Shown one piece after another: positions 39,722 through 48,755 of a stretch of DNA of 64,000 nucleotides; the stretch's first letter is position 1; each line of letters begins with the position of its first letter. Under the pieces are notes generated by a model that did not search any database, was not told the DNA's origin, and saw nothing but the letters and a program-made list of their open reading frames with translations. The stretch covers positions 248,001-312,000 of the forward strand of contig NZ_JOAN01000003.1 of the NCBI RefSeq assembly GCF_000718555.1. Direction: 5' to 3'. The stretch comes from Micromonospora chokoriensis. GTDB lineage: Bacteria; Actinomycetota; Actinomycetes; Mycobacteriales; Micromonosporaceae. The position numbers were made by a program, and so were the translations under genes.

Positions 39722-41182
39722 TCAGGGCATGTGCACCCGGACGCCGGCGGAGAACACCCCGCTGCGCAGCTCCAACTGCTGGGGCGGGTCCCGCCCGTCG
39801 ACTGTGAAGACCAGCGGGAGCACCATCCGGGTGCCTGCCGCCATCGGGTCGGCGAAGACGTCCCGACCCAGGTTGGCGGCCCGGGTGGCCGACTCGTCGG
39901 TGCTCACCCAACGCCCGCCGGGCAGGTACGCCCGTTGCAGCTCGCTGTGCCAGGGCTGATGGTCGCCGGTGACGTTGCGCACACCCACGGTGGCCTGGCA
40001 GCGTCGACTGTTGGCCGGAGCGGCGCTGCCGCCATCGGTCTTCCCGGCGGTGCCGGGCGTGCCGCAGGCCATCCGGTACACGGTGAACTCGAACGCCGAC
40101 TCGCGTAGCGGCACGCCCATCGACCCGGTGACCCCGGTGCCGGTCCACGCGCCGCTGGTGGGCTGCTTCTGCGTGTCGATCGCCGCGACCTGCCGAGTGG
40201 CCGTCCACCCCGCGGTGCCGACGAGGCCGGCCAGCACCGCGACGGCGGCGCCCACCAACATCCAGACCGGCGGGGTACGCCGACGGCGCACCGGGCTCGG
40301 AACCGCTGGACGCGGATAGATCGTCCCGCGGCCAACCTCGGCCCCGCCGCTGGTGGACAGTGCGGCGGCCGTCACCCGACGGGTGCGCCGACGTCGCCAC
40401 ACCCAGACCAAGGCGGCGCTGATCAGCAGTAGGACCGCCAGTCCGGCGAGCAGCACCGGGTAGCGACGCCAGGGCGGCGCCTCGGTGACCTCGGCCGCCG
40501 GTGCCCCTGCCGCCTGCCAGGTGGCCGTGGCGCAGTCGTACGGTCGGCTGCCGTCACTTGTGAACGCGCAGGTCGGCGCGGTCAGCGGACGGCCCGGCGC
40601 GGTCGCGGCGAGCGCGGTGCCCAGCGTGGTGGTGCTGTGCGCGGGCAGCCGCAACCGCCAGGTCACCTCGGTGGCCGACCCGCCAGCCGGGGTGGACCGG
40701 CCACCGCCGCTGATCGCGGTAGTCGACGACCCGGGTGGCAGCTCCTGCCGCACGGTGGTGTCCAGCGGCCCGTTGCTCACGTTGCGCACCTGGATCCGGT
40801 ACCTCGGCGCCGGGCTGTTCTCCGTCGCGACCGCCACCGTGACCTGTTGCGGGGACGCCGACGCCGGTGCCCGGGAGGGCGGTGCCAGCGCCGGTGGCGC
40901 CGAGGGCGGGGTGGGCTCGGTCACTCGCGCGACCATCGCCACCGGTGGCCGGGTGGCCACTGGGCCGGCCGACGCCGTCGGTCGTGGCGTGGCCGCCGCT
41001 GGCCGTGACGCCGACGCGGTTGGTCGTGGCGCGGCCGCTGCTGGTTGTGGCGTGGCGGCCGGTGGCCGTGGCGCGGCCGTCGCCTCCGGGGCCGCCGCCG
41101 GCAGGGCCGGCACTGCGGCGAGGATGCCGAGGCAGTGCACGAACACTGCGAGGGCTCTGTGGTGTCGTGTCGATGCAGGCAT
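39722..41182 (-). CDS. Exported Pro/Ala-rich membrane protein with DUF11-like domain
   Basis: A 486-residue envelope protein. A signal peptide (about 1-30) is followed by a proline/alanine/threonine-rich stretch to about residue 112, built of imperfect PRPTASASRPAAATP units. A DUF11-like beta-sandwich follows (VTVAVATENSPAPRYRIQVRN, 112-190), then a membrane helix (about 245-263) with WRRRRTRR after it. A second helix (about 306-326) leads to a C-terminal beta domain like DUF4352 (VGVRNVTGDHQPWHSELQRAYL). GGAGG lies 9 bases before the ATG. Function is unknown; the low-complexity region could span the cell wall. Confidence 0.75.
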   Translation of the reverse strand: MPASTRHHRALAVFVHCLGILAAVPALPAAAPEATAAPRPPAATPQPAAAAPRPTASASRPAAATPRPTASAGPVATRPPVAMVARVTEPTPPSAPPALAPPSRAPASASPQQVTVAVATENSPAPRYRIQVRNVSNGPLDTTVRQELPPGSSTTAISGGGRSTPAGGSATEVTWRLRLPAHSTTTLGTALAATAPGRPLTAPTCAFTSDGSRPYDCATATWQAAGAPAAEVTEAPPWRRYPVLLAGLAVLLLISAALVWVWRRRRTRRVTAAALSTSGGAEVGRGTIYPRPAVPSPVRRRRTPPVWMLVGAAVAVLAGLVGTAGWTATRQVAAIDTQKQPTSGAWTGTGVTGSMGVPLRESAFEFTVYRMACGTPGTAGKTDGGSAAPANSRRCQATVGVRNVTGDHQPWHSELQRAYLPGGRWVSTDESATRAANLGRDVFADPMAAGTRMVLPLVFTVDGRDPPQQLELRSGVFSAGVRVHMP

Positions 41183-41356
41183 ACGAACGAACCTCCGGAG
41201 CCGACGCTAGGGGCGGGCCGCCACCGTGCGGGTACGAAGTCGGGAAGCCCGCCCCGGTCACCTCCAGCTCCGGTAGGGTGCCGCGCGCTGATGGGTTGCG
41301 CACACCCGAGGGCCGGTCCTGGCCGGTCGAGGGGCCGGCGGGGCTAGATTGGCCAG

Positions 41357-42160
41357 GTGCGTATCGCTCGTTTTGCCCATGCCAAGGGAATGTCGTTCGG
41401 TGCCGTCGAAGGCGAACCGGAGGCCGGGCCGCAGGGCCTGACCATCGCCGAGATCGAGGGCCACCCGTTCGGCCAACTCTCATTCAGTGGGGCCCGGTGG
41501 GCCCTCTCCGACGTCCGGCTGCTCTCGCCGATCCTGCCCAGCAAGGTCGTCTGCGTTGGTCGCAACTACGCCGACCACGCCGCCGAGCTCGGCAACGACG
41601 TGCCCAAGGAGCCGCTGCTCTTCCTCAAGCCGTCCACCTCGGTGATCGGCCCACGGGACGCCATCCGACTGCCGATCTTCTCCAAGCAGGTCGAGCACGA
41701 GGCGGAGCTGGCGGTCGTGATCGGGGCGCCGGGCGCGCGCCGCGCCGACCGGGCCGCCGCCGAACGTGCCATCTTCGGCTACACCTGCGCCAACGATGTC
41801 ACCGCTCGGGACCTTCAGCGTTCGGACGGGCAGTGGACCCGGGCCAAGGGCTTCGACTCGTTCTGCCCGATCGGTCCGTGGATCACCACCGGCCTGGACG
41901 TCTCCGACTTGGAGATCCGGTGTGAGGTGGGTCGCAACCCGGAGGAGATGGAGGTACGCCAACTCGGCCGGACGAAGGACATGGTCTTCGACGTGCCGGG
42001 CCTGGTGTCGTACATCTCGCACGTGATGACTCTGCTGCCCGGCGACGTCGTTCTCACCGGCACTCCAGCCGGGGTTAGCCCGCTTCTTGAGGGGGATACG
42101 GTCACCGTGCGGATCGACGGTATCGGCGAGCTCACCAACCCGGTGGTGCCCGTCGCCTGA
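41357..42160 (+). CDS. Fumarylacetoacetate hydrolase family protein
   Basis: A 267-residue FAH-fold enzyme. Family members hydrolyse or decarboxylate beta-diketo or acylpyruvate acids, often in aromatic catabolism. The metal-binding acids are in VEHEAELAVVIG and the downstream CANDVTARDLQ; VCVGRNYADHAAELG, GPWITT and LLPGDVVLTGTPAGV are family-typical. The N-terminal 50 residues form the usual cap. No catabolic genes are adjacent, so the substrate is open. The GTG start at 41357 has only a weak ribosome binding site. Confidence 0.88.
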   Translation: MRIARFAHAKGMSFGAVEGEPEAGPQGLTIAEIEGHPFGQLSFSGARWALSDVRLLSPILPSKVVCVGRNYADHAAELGNDVPKEPLLFLKPSTSVIGPRDAIRLPIFSKQVEHEAELAVVIGAPGARRADRAAAERAIFGYTCANDVTARDLQRSDGQWTRAKGFDSFCPIGPWITTGLDVSDLEIRCEVGRNPEEMEVRQLGRTKDMVFDVPGLVSYISHVMTLLPGDVVLTGTPAGVSPLLEGDTVTVRIDGIGELTNPVVPVA

Positions 42161-42267
42161 TCCGTCTGATGCCCCTGTTTCCGCAGCTCATGGTGGTTCG
42201 GGGGGATCGGATTTGGCCTGCCGGCACCGGGAGGGTAAAGTTCACTCCCGGCGCCGCAAGGTGCCAA

Positions 42268-42339
42268 TGGGGTATGGGGTAATTGGCAGCCCGACTGATT
42301 CTGGTTCAGTTAGTCTAGGTTCGAGTCCTGGTACCCCAG
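42268..42339 (+). tRNA. tRNA-Gln (CTG anticodon)
   Basis: The acceptor stem TGGGGTA pairs with TACCCCA (42332-42338), with discriminator G. The anticodon arm is ACTGA-TTCTGGT-TCAGT with anticodon CTG, and the T arm contains GGTTCGAGTCC. The CCA end is not encoded. Confidence 0.95.
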
Positions 42340-42344
42340 CGCTG

Positions 42345-42412
42345 CTGGAATTCGCGAGAATTCCAGACGCTGGATTCTGACGGAGTTCGACTCCGCCCCT
42401 CCGGGGGCGGAG
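42345..42412 (+). terminator. Two hairpins after tRNA-Gln
   Basis: CTGGAATTC/GAATTCCAG (42345-42366) is followed by CTCCGCCCC/GGGGCGGAG (42391-42412). They separate tRNA-Gln from the first tRNA-Glu; neither has a clear U tract. Confidence 0.45.
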
Positions 42413-42473
42413 GGTGATCTCTGGTAGAGTGCAGCTCCTCCGCCGGTGAAGGCGGGGGAGCGAAAGTTGTTCT

Positions 42474-42546
42474 GGCCCCGTCGTCTAGCGGCCCAGGACG
42501 CCGCCCTCTCAAGGCGGTAGCGCCGGTTCGAATCCGGTCGGGGCTA
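42474..42546 (+). tRNA. tRNA-Glu (CTC anticodon), copy 1
   Basis: The acceptor GGCCCCG pairs with CGGGGCT (one G-U pair), with discriminator A. The anticodon arm is CCGCC-CTCTCAA-GGCGG, anticodon CTC, and the T arm is CCGGTTCGAATCCGG. It is identical to copy 2. Confidence 0.95.
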
Positions 42547-42555
42547 CATCGTGTA

Positions 42556-42584
42556 CAGCCCGTCTCACCTGGTGAGGCGGGCTG
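42556..42584 (+). terminator. Terminator after tRNA-Glu copy 1
   Basis: CAGCCCGTCTCA pairs with TGAGGCGGGCTG (one G-T opposition) and is followed by TTTCG. Confidence 0.7.
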
Positions 42585-42721
42585 TTTCGTGTCCGCAGCC
42601 AGGCCCGTTCCGGCTCTGCTGCCGAGCCCGCTGGCGACCCCGCACCCCGCGCTCGTGCCGGGAGACGGTGCCGCTAGACTACAGTCGCACCGCCCGCGAG
42701 GGTGGTGAATGAAAAAGTTCT

Positions 42722-42794
42722 GGCCCCGTCGTCTAGCGGCCCAGGACGCCGCCCTCTCAAGGCGGTAGCGCCGGTTCGAATCCGGTCGGGGCTA
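42722..42794 (+). tRNA. tRNA-Glu (CTC anticodon), copy 2
   Basis: This gene is base-for-base identical to the copy 248 bases upstream over the whole 73-base gene; identity extends for a few bases on the 5' side (GTTCT) but the flanks otherwise differ. It has its own terminator. Confidence 0.95.
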
Positions 42795-42800
42795 CAAATC

Positions 42801-42834
42801 AAAGGCTCACCTCGCATCCGCGAGGTGAGCCTTT
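42801..42834 (+). terminator. Terminator after tRNA-Glu copy 2
   Basis: A perfect 15-bp stem from AAAGGCTCACCTCGC (42801-42815) and its complement (42820-42834), ending in TTT, a classic rho-independent terminator. Confidence 0.85.
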
Positions 42835-42882
42835 CTCGTTACCCCCAACTCCAACCCCTTCCCTCCTCCCCGGCCGGCCCCG

Positions 42883-42943
42883 GTTGATCATGAAGTTATC
42901 GTCAAGACGCGCCGACGTAGATGGCAATAACTTCATGATCAAC
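42883..42943. repeat. Perfect 17-bp inverted repeat with long spacer
   Basis: GTTGATCATGAAGTTAT (42883-42899) and its exact complement (42927-42943) enclose 27 bases. It is AT-rich against the local background and lies between tRNA-Glu copy 2 and the convergent IclR gene. Confidence 0.75.
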
Positions 42944-42984
42944 GCGGTGAAGGGTGGGACCGGCGGCGGGAGGGGGTGGTGGGG

Positions 42985-43671
42985 TTAGAGGCCGGATAGG
43001 CGTTGGCCGGCTCTTACTACGGCCATGGCGTGGCGTTCGCCGGGGCGGCGGCCGAGGCGCTCTATCGGGCCGGAGATGCTCACCGAGGCGATCACTCTCC
43101 CGGTGCGGTCGCGGATCGGGGCGGAGACGCTCGCCACACCGGCCTCCCGCTCGGCGACGCTCTGCGCCCAGCCACGACGGCGTACCTCGGCGAGCGTGCG
43201 GCCGGTGAACTTGCTGCGCGGCAGCAGCGGCATCACCGCCTCCGGTGGCTCCCAGGCGAGCAGGATCTGGGCCGCGGAGCCGGCCGTCATCGGCAGCACC
43301 GAGCCGACCGGAACGGTGTCCCGTAGACCGCTGGCGCGCTCCGCCGCCGCCACGCAGATCCGCTCGTCGGCGCGGCGCAGGTAGAGCTGTGCGCTCTCGC
43401 CGGTGGCGTCGCGCAGCGCGGCCAGCAGTGGCTCGGCGGCGGTCAGCAGGACGTCTGGTGCGGCGTTGGCCAGCTCGCCCAAGCGGGGGCCGGGTCGCCA
43501 TCTGCCCTGGGTGTCGCGGACCAGCATCCGGTGGATCTCCAGGGCCTGGGCCAGGCGATGTGCGGTGGCCCGGGGCAGCTTGGTGCGTTCAACGAGTTCG
43601 GCCAGGCTGGCGCCGTCAACGCAGGCGGCCAGGATGACCACCGCCTTGTCGAGAACGCCGACACCGCTCAT
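42985..43671 (-). CDS. ndgR: IclR-family regulator, NdgR/LtbR type
   Basis: A 228-residue IclR regulator divergent from leuC. This is the conserved position of NdgR in Streptomyces and LtbR in Corynebacterium, which control leucine and other amino acid genes. The winged HTH is at residues about 18-55 (SLAELVERTKLPRATAHRLAQALE). The effector domain has LYLRRADERICVAAAERASGLRDTVPVGSVLPM and a C-terminal SVSISGPIERLG. The ATG at 43671 was chosen over one four codons upstream. Only 49 bases separate it from leuC, so the shared region must hold both promoters and its operator. Confidence 0.85.
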   Translation of the reverse strand: MSGVGVLDKAVVILAACVDGASLAELVERTKLPRATAHRLAQALEIHRMLVRDTQGRWRPGPRLGELANAAPDVLLTAAEPLLAALRDATGESAQLYLRRADERICVAAAERASGLRDTVPVGSVLPMTAGSAAQILLAWEPPEAVMPLLPRSKFTGRTLAEVRRRGWAQSVAEREAGVASVSAPIRDRTGRVIASVSISGPIERLGRRPGERHAMAVVRAGQRLSGL

Positions 43672-43720
43672 ACTGTGTCCCACAAGCCGAAACTTACCTC
43701 CCAGAATTTAGGATGTCCAG

Positions 43721-45166
43721 ATGGTGGGAGTCACTCCTGAGCCGAGGACCCTGGCCGAGAAGGTCTGGGACGCGCACGTCGTACGGTCCGCCGCTGGTGA
43801 GCCGGACCTGCTCTTCATCGACCTGCACTTGCTGCACGAGGTGACCAGCCCGCAGGCGTTCGACGGGCTGCGGCTCGCCGGGCGCCGGGTGCGTCGTACC
43901 GACCTGACCCTCGCGACCGAGGACCACAACACCCCGACCGGGTACGCCGACCCGGCGTTCCGCCTCCGCCGTGGTGACCTGCTCACCATCGCGGACCCCA
44001 CGTCGCGTACGCAGATCGAGACGCTGCGCCGTAACTGCGCCGAGTTCGGGGTGCGGCTGCACCCGCTGGGCGACGACAACCAGGGCATCGTGCACGTGAT
44101 CGGCCCGCAGCTCGGTCTCACCCAGCCGGGCCTGACGATCGTCTGCGGCGACTCGCACACCGCCACCCACGGCGCCTTCGGCGCGCTCGCCTTCGGCATC
44201 GGCACCAGCGAGGTGGAGCACGTGCTGGCCACCCAGACGCTGCCGCAGAGCCGGCCGAAGACGATGGCCGTGAACGTCACCGGCCGCCTCGCGCCCGGCG
44301 TGACCGCCAAGGACCTGGTGCTCGCGCTGATCACCCAGGTCGGCACGGGCGGGGGTCGCGGGCACATCGTCGAGTACCGCGGCGAGGCGATTCAGGCCCT
44401 CTCCATGGAGGGGCGGATGACCATCGCCAACATGTCCATCGAGTGGGGTGCCAAGGCCGGCATGATCGCGCCGGACGAGACCACCTTCGCGTACCTCAAG
44501 GGTCGACCGAACGCGCCGCAGGGCGCGGACTGGGACGCGGCGGTGGCGTGGTGGCGGACGCTGCCCACCGACGAGGGCGCGCGCTTCGACGCCGAGGTGA
44601 CCCTGGACGCCAGCCTGGTCACGCCGTTCGTCACCTGGGGCACCAACCCCGGGCAGGGTGCGCCGCTGAGCGCGCCGGTGCCGGACCCGGAGGAGTTCAC
44701 CACCGACTCGGAGCGCACCGCCGCCCGCCGGGCCCTGGAATACATGGACCTGCGTCCCGGCACGCCGCTGCGGGAGCTGCCCATCGACGTGGTCTTCGTG
44801 GGGTCCTGCACGAACGGGCGACTGGAGGATCTGCGCGCCGCCGCCGACGTGCTGCGTGGCCACCGGGTCGCCGACAGCGTCCGGATGCTCGTGGTGCCCG
44901 GTTCCGCCGCCGTGCGCGAGGCCGCCGAGGCCGAGGGGCTGGACAAGGTCTTCGCCGACGCCGGGGCCGAGTGGCGGTTCGCCGGCTGCTCCATGTGTCT
45001 GGGGATGAACCCCGACACGCTGAAGCCGGGCGAGCGCTCCGCCTCCACCTCGAACCGCAACTTCGAGGGCCGCCAGGGCCGGGGTGGGCGTACCCACCTG
45101 GTCTCCCCGCCGGTGGCCGCCGCCACCGCCGTGGTCGGCCGGCTGGCCGCCCCCGCCGATCTGTAG
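43721..45166 (+). CDS. leuC: 3-Isopropylmalate dehydratase large subunit
   Basis: The iron-sulfur subunit of isopropylmalate isomerase, which converts 2- to 3-isopropylmalate and, with cimA present, probably citramalate to methylmalate. It has 481 residues. Key parts are [48 protein letters not shown], and the [4Fe-4S] ligands in [13 protein letters not shown] and [11 protein letters not shown]. The end shows the family pattern [13 protein letters not shown]. The ATG at 43721 gives a very short leader with AGGA at 43710-43713. leuD follows after 14 bases. Confidence 0.95.
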   Translation: MVGVTPEPRTLAEKVWDAHVVRSAAGEPDLLFIDLHLLHEVTSPQAFDGLRLAGRRVRRTDLTLATEDHNTPTGYADPAFRLRRGDLLTIADPTSRTQIETLRRNCAEFGVRLHPLGDDNQGIVHVIGPQLGLTQPGLTIVCGDSHTATHGAFGALAFGIGTSEVEHVLATQTLPQSRPKTMAVNVTGRLAPGVTAKDLVLALITQVGTGGGRGHIVEYRGEAIQALSMEGRMTIANMSIEWGAKAGMIAPDETTFAYLKGRPNAPQGADWDAAVAWWRTLPTDEGARFDAEVTLDASLVTPFVTWGTNPGQGAPLSAPVPDPEEFTTDSERTAARRALEYMDLRPGTPLRELPIDVVFVGSCTNGRLEDLRAAADVLRGHRVADSVRMLVVPGSAAVREAAEAEGLDKVFADAGAEWRFAGCSMCLGMNPDTLKPGERSASTSNRNFEGRQGRGGRTHLVSPPVAAATAVVGRLAAPADL

Positions 45167-45180
45167 AAGGGACCGACGAG

Positions 45181-45768
45181 ATGGACAAGTTCACCACCCA
45201 CACCGGCACTGCGGTGCCGCTGCGCCGGTCCAACGTGGACACCGATCAGATCATCCCGGCCGTGTACCTCAAGCGGGTGACCCGGACGGGCTTCGCCGAC
45301 GGGCTGTTCAGCGCTTGGCGGGAAGACCCGGCATTCGTGCTCAACGATGAAAACTATTCCGGGGCGTCGATCCTCATCGCCGGCCCGGAGTTCGGCACCG
45401 GCTCCTCTCGGGAGCACGCCGTCTGGGCGCTGCGGGACTGGGGTTTCCGCGCGGTGGTGGCGCCGCGCTTCGGTGACATCTTCCGCGGCAACGCTCTCAA
45501 GGAAGGTCTGTTGCCGGTCGAGTTGGAATTGAAAGCCGTCGAAGAGCTGTGGGATCTGGTCGAGTCGGATCCGACCACTCCGGTGACCGTCGACCTGACC
45601 GCCCGGCAGCTCCGGGCGGGGGACGCGAGCTGGTCGTTCCCGCTGGACGACTTCAGCCGTTGGCGGCTCCTGGAGGGCCTCGACGACATTGGACTCACCC
45701 TCCGGCACGCCGCCGAGATCGACTCATACGAGGCGCGCCGACTGCCGTTCCTGCCCTCCGTGGCATAG
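45181..45768 (+). CDS. leuD: 3-Isopropylmalate dehydratase small subunit
   Basis: A 195-residue swivelling subunit that completes the active site of LeuC. It shows [21 protein letters not shown], the signature [44 protein letters not shown] and the late [20 protein letters not shown]. The length is normal. GAAGGGA lies before the ATG. It forms an operon with leuC, ended by a hairpin at 45794-45826. Confidence 0.95.
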   Translation: MDKFTTHTGTAVPLRRSNVDTDQIIPAVYLKRVTRTGFADGLFSAWREDPAFVLNDENYSGASILIAGPEFGTGSSREHAVWALRDWGFRAVVAPRFGDIFRGNALKEGLLPVELELKAVEELWDLVESDPTTPVTVDLTARQLRAGDASWSFPLDDFSRWRLLEGLDDIGLTLRHAAEIDSYEARRLPFLPSVA

Positions 45769-45793
45769 CCGTTAGGCCGCCCGCACAGCGGAT

Positions 45794-45826
45794 TTCACCC
45801 CCATCGGTCCAACCGGTGGGGGTGAA
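45794..45826 (+). terminator. Terminator hairpin after leuCD
   Basis: TTCACCCCCA (45794-45803) pairs with TGGGGGTGAA (45817-45826); an inner CGGT/ACCG pair extends the fold. Confidence 0.7.
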
Positions 45827-45940
45827 TCCGTTACGACACAAGGGCTTTTTTCTGCCGAATGTTTGTGTCCCGGCAGCACAGGGCATACCGTGCGCGCAGA
45901 ATGGCTCGCGACGAGTCAGTTGCACAATCGGGAGGAAGTC

Positions 45941-46657
45941 GTGAACAAGGCCGAGCTCATCGAGGCGCTCGCCGTTCGCCTGGGGGACCGGAAGATGGCG
46001 ACGGCCGCGCTCGACGCGGTCCTCACCGAGGTCCAGGCGGCGGTCACCAAGGGCGAGAAGGTGGCGATCACCGGATTCGGAGCATTCGAAAAGCGTGTGC
46101 GTGGTGCGCGAACAGCGCGCAACCCGCGTACCGGCGAGGCGGTGAAGGTCAAGAAGACGTCAGTCCCGACCTTCCGCCCCGGCGCCGGGTTCAAGGAGAT
46201 GGTGGCCAGCGGCAAGGTGCCGAAGGCCACGGTGGCGACGAAGAAGGCCACCACCAGCACCGCCACGGCCAAGGCGGCGGGCACCAAGGCGACCACGGCC
46301 AAGGCGGCCAGTAAGAAGACCGCCCCGGCCAAGGCGAGCAAGACCGCCACGGCGACCAAGACGGCCACGGCGACCAAGACGGCCGCCAGCAAGAAGACCG
46401 CCCCGGCCAAGGCGAGCAAGACCGCCACGGCGACCAAGACGGCCGCCAGCAAGAAGACCGCCCCGGCCAAGGCGAGCAAGAGCACCACGGCGACCAAGAC
46501 GGCCGCCAGCAAGAAGACCGCGGCGGCGAAGAAGACCACCGCTGCGACCCGGTCGACCGCGGCGAAGAAGACCACTGCGGCGGCGAGCAAGAGCACGGCG
46601 GCCAAGAAGGCGCCGGCGAAGAAGGCTCCGGCCAAGAAGGCGGCCAGCAAGCGCTGA
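45941..46657 (+). CDS. HU-type nucleoid protein with Lys/Ala-rich repeat tail
   Basis: A 238-residue DNA-binding protein. The GTG at 45941 has GGAGG 5 bases upstream. Residues 1 to about 92 are a normal HU domain ([62 protein letters not shown]). The rest is a histone H1-like tail of [20 protein letters not shown] repeats, as in mycobacterial HupB and Streptomyces HupS. The tail is encoded by 60-base direct repeats at 46381-46440 and 46441-46500 and partial copies around them. It should compact and protect DNA. Confidence 0.92.
   Translation: MNKAELIEALAVRLGDRKMATAALDAVLTEVQAAVTKGEKVAITGFGAFEKRVRGARTARNPRTGEAVKVKKTSVPTFRPGAGFKEMVASGKVPKATVATKKATTSTATAKAAGTKATTAKAASKKTAPAKASKTATATKTATATKTAASKKTAPAKASKTATATKTAASKKTAPAKASKSTTATKTAASKKTAAAKKTTAATRSTAAKKTTAAASKSTAAKKAPAKKAPAKKAASKR
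46304..46530 (+). repeat. 60-bp tandem coding repeat in the HU tail
   Basis: 46381-46440 and 46441-46500 differ by only two bases over 60. A further near-copy begins at about 46304 followed by an extra 18-base duplication, and a partial copy follows from 46501. Each unit encodes 20 residues of the tail, so the tail can lengthen or shorten without loss of frame. Confidence 0.85.
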
Positions 46658-46667
46658 CCGACCGGCT

Positions 46668-46705
46668 CCGCAAGGGCGTCCACCCATGGGTGGACGCCCT
46701 TGCGG
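46668..46705 (+). terminator. Terminator hairpin after the HU gene
   Basis: An 18-base arm CCGCAAGGGCGTCCACCC (46668-46685) and its exact complement (46688-46705) form a very stable palindrome just past the stop codon. Confidence 0.8.
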
Positions 46706-46798
46706 CGTACCGGGACCGTTGACCCGGTTGGCTCGCTCACGCAGAATCGCCGTGCCGGCCCCCCTCCGCCGGCCCGTCGACACCGAAATGGGGCGCCG

Positions 46799-48736
46799 GT
46801 GCGCTACCGCCAGCTGACCACCGGAACGCTCGCGCTGGGCGTGCTCCTCCTCATCGACGTGCTGCGGGTCTGGCTGCCCGGCATCATCACCATCTTCGGC
46901 CAGGCGGCGTCCACCCCGGCCGAGCTGATGGGCGCATTCGCCCTCGGCTGGTTCGTGCTCGCCTTGGGCGCACCCGCCGTGGTCCGCCGAGTCGGCGCAC
47001 GCCCGGTCACGGTCGTCGCCGCCGTCGTGCTCGCCGCCGCCCGGCTCACGCTCACCGCCGCACCCGGCGGGCGTACGCAGCTCTGGTTGGCCACCGCCGG
47101 TCTGCTCGCCGGGTTGGTCTGGCTGGTCGGCGTCGCTGCCGACACCGACCGACCGGTCCCGGGGCTGGCGTTGGGGTTCGCGGTCAACGCGGCCCTGCAC
47201 GCGGTGCTGGACACCGTCGACCTCGTCTGGCGGGGCGACTGGGTGGCCTGGCTGCTCAGCGCCGTCGCGGTGGCGGTGTTCCTGGTCGGCACGGCGCAAC
47301 CCGGTCAGCGCGCCGGAGCCGGTGCCGCCCTCGCTGGCCCCGTTGACACCCCTGCCGGCCCTGGTGGGGCCCGAGCGTGGCTGCTGGCCGGGCCTGCGCT
47401 GCTGCTGGCCGGAATGGTGGCGCTCTCCCCGGCGCTGGTCCAGACCGGCATGTCGTACCTGGTCGCCGGGGATGGTGTGGCTCGTTCGCCACTGTTCGGC
47501 CTGGCCCCGGTGTCGGTGGCGGTCGCCGGGTTCCTGTGCGCCGCGTTGACCCGCCCGCCCCGACGGTGGGGCCGCGGCTACGGCCCGGTGGCGCTGCTGG
47601 CCGGCGCGGTGCTGTTCGCCCTCGACCGGGGCGACCTGCTCCTTGTGGCCATCCTCCTCGCGGCGGTGGGCCTCGGCGCCTGCCTCGCCCTGACCGACGA
47701 CGCCAGCCAGCCAGAGGGCGACACCGCGAACGTGGACACCGCGAGCGGGGCGGCCCGCCGGGGGTACGCGGTCGCCGCCGGCATGCTCGTCTTCGCGCTG
47801 GGGGCCGTTGGGTACTACTCGGCCTACGACCTCGGCTACCCCAACGCCGCGGTGCCCGTGCTGGTGGCCGTGCTGATCGCCGCCGTGGCGTTCACCGCCG
47901 GTCGGGTCGTGCACCGGCTCCCCGGGCCGTTTCCGCCGCTGCGGGCCGCCGCCGTGGTCACCGCGCTGGCCCTGCTGGCGCCGGTGCTCGCCGACGAGGT
48001 GCCGGTGGCCAGCAACCGGGACGGCCCGCCGCAGCGGTTGACCGTGGTGGCCTACAACATCCGGATGGGCTTCGGGCTGGACGGCCGGTTCGACCTGACC
48101 GGCCTCGCCGAGGTGGTCGACCGGCAACGGCCCGACGTGGTGCTGCTCAGCGAGGTGGACCGGGCCTGGCTGCTCAACGGCGGGCACGACACCCTGGACC
48201 TGTTGGCCGACCGGCTCGGTATGCCCTACGTCTTCGGGCCGGCCGCCGACCCCGTCTGGGGTGACGCGGTGCTCAGCCGTTGGCCGATGGACGATCCGCG
48301 GACCCTGCCGCTGGCCGCCGTCGGTGCGCCCACCGGCGCACAGGCCCTCGCCGTCACGCTGGACCTCGGCGACGGCGTCCGTACCGCAGTGGTCAGCACC
48401 CACCTGCAACCGCCGCCCGACAAGGGCCCGGTGGTCCAGGCCCGCGCGGTCGCCGACTTCGCCACCCGGTACGCGGCCGGGCGGCCGCTGGTGGTGGCGG
48501 GTGACCTGAACACCGAGCCGGGCGACGAGGCGTACGCGCAGTTCATCGACGTGGGCCTGGTCGACGCGTTGGCCGCCGCTAGACCGCTGGTGACCAGCCC
48601 GGCGGACGACCCGCGCCAGCAGATCGACCACGTCTTCGTCTCGTCCGGCCTGACCCCGAGTGACCCGGTCGCGCCGCGCAGCACGGCCAGCGACCACCTG
48701 CCGGTAGCGGTGACCCTGACCCTGCCGCCCCGCTGA
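46799..48736 (+). CDS. Polytopic membrane protein with C-terminal EEP hydrolase domain
   Basis: A 645-residue protein. Residues 1 to about 405 contain about ten to twelve hydrophobic helices. Residues about 415-645 form an endonuclease/exonuclease/phosphatase domain with VVAYNIRMGFG, VVLLSEVDRAW (metal glutamate), GDAVLSRWP, STHLQPPP, VVAGDLNTEPGD, QIDHVFVS and SDHLPVAVTLTL. The GTG at 46799 was chosen because it begins the first helix; the ribosome binding site is weak. The architecture recalls proteins linked to lipid-anchor or phospholipid remodelling, but nothing here fixes a substrate. It converges on the polyphosphate cluster. Confidence 0.78.
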   Translation: MRYRQLTTGTLALGVLLLIDVLRVWLPGIITIFGQAASTPAELMGAFALGWFVLALGAPAVVRRVGARPVTVVAAVVLAAARLTLTAAPGGRTQLWLATAGLLAGLVWLVGVAADTDRPVPGLALGFAVNAALHAVLDTVDLVWRGDWVAWLLSAVAVAVFLVGTAQPGQRAGAGAALAGPVDTPAGPGGARAWLLAGPALLLAGMVALSPALVQTGMSYLVAGDGVARSPLFGLAPVSVAVAGFLCAALTRPPRRWGRGYGPVALLAGAVLFALDRGDLLLVAILLAAVGLGACLALTDDASQPEGDTANVDTASGAARRGYAVAAGMLVFALGAVGYYSAYDLGYPNAAVPVLVAVLIAAVAFTAGRVVHRLPGPFPPLRAAAVVTALALLAPVLADEVPVASNRDGPPQRLTVVAYNIRMGFGLDGRFDLTGLAEVVDRQRPDVVLLSEVDRAWLLNGGHDTLDLLADRLGMPYVFGPAADPVWGDAVLSRWPMDDPRTLPLAAVGAPTGAQALAVTLDLGDGVRTAVVSTHLQPPPDKGPVVQARAVADFATRYAAGRPLVVAGDLNTEPGDEAYAQFIDVGLVDALAAARPLVTSPADDPRQQIDHVFVSSGLTPSDPVAPRSTASDHLPVAVTLTLPPR

Positions 48737-48755
48737 CGGAAAGCCGTTCCGGGGC

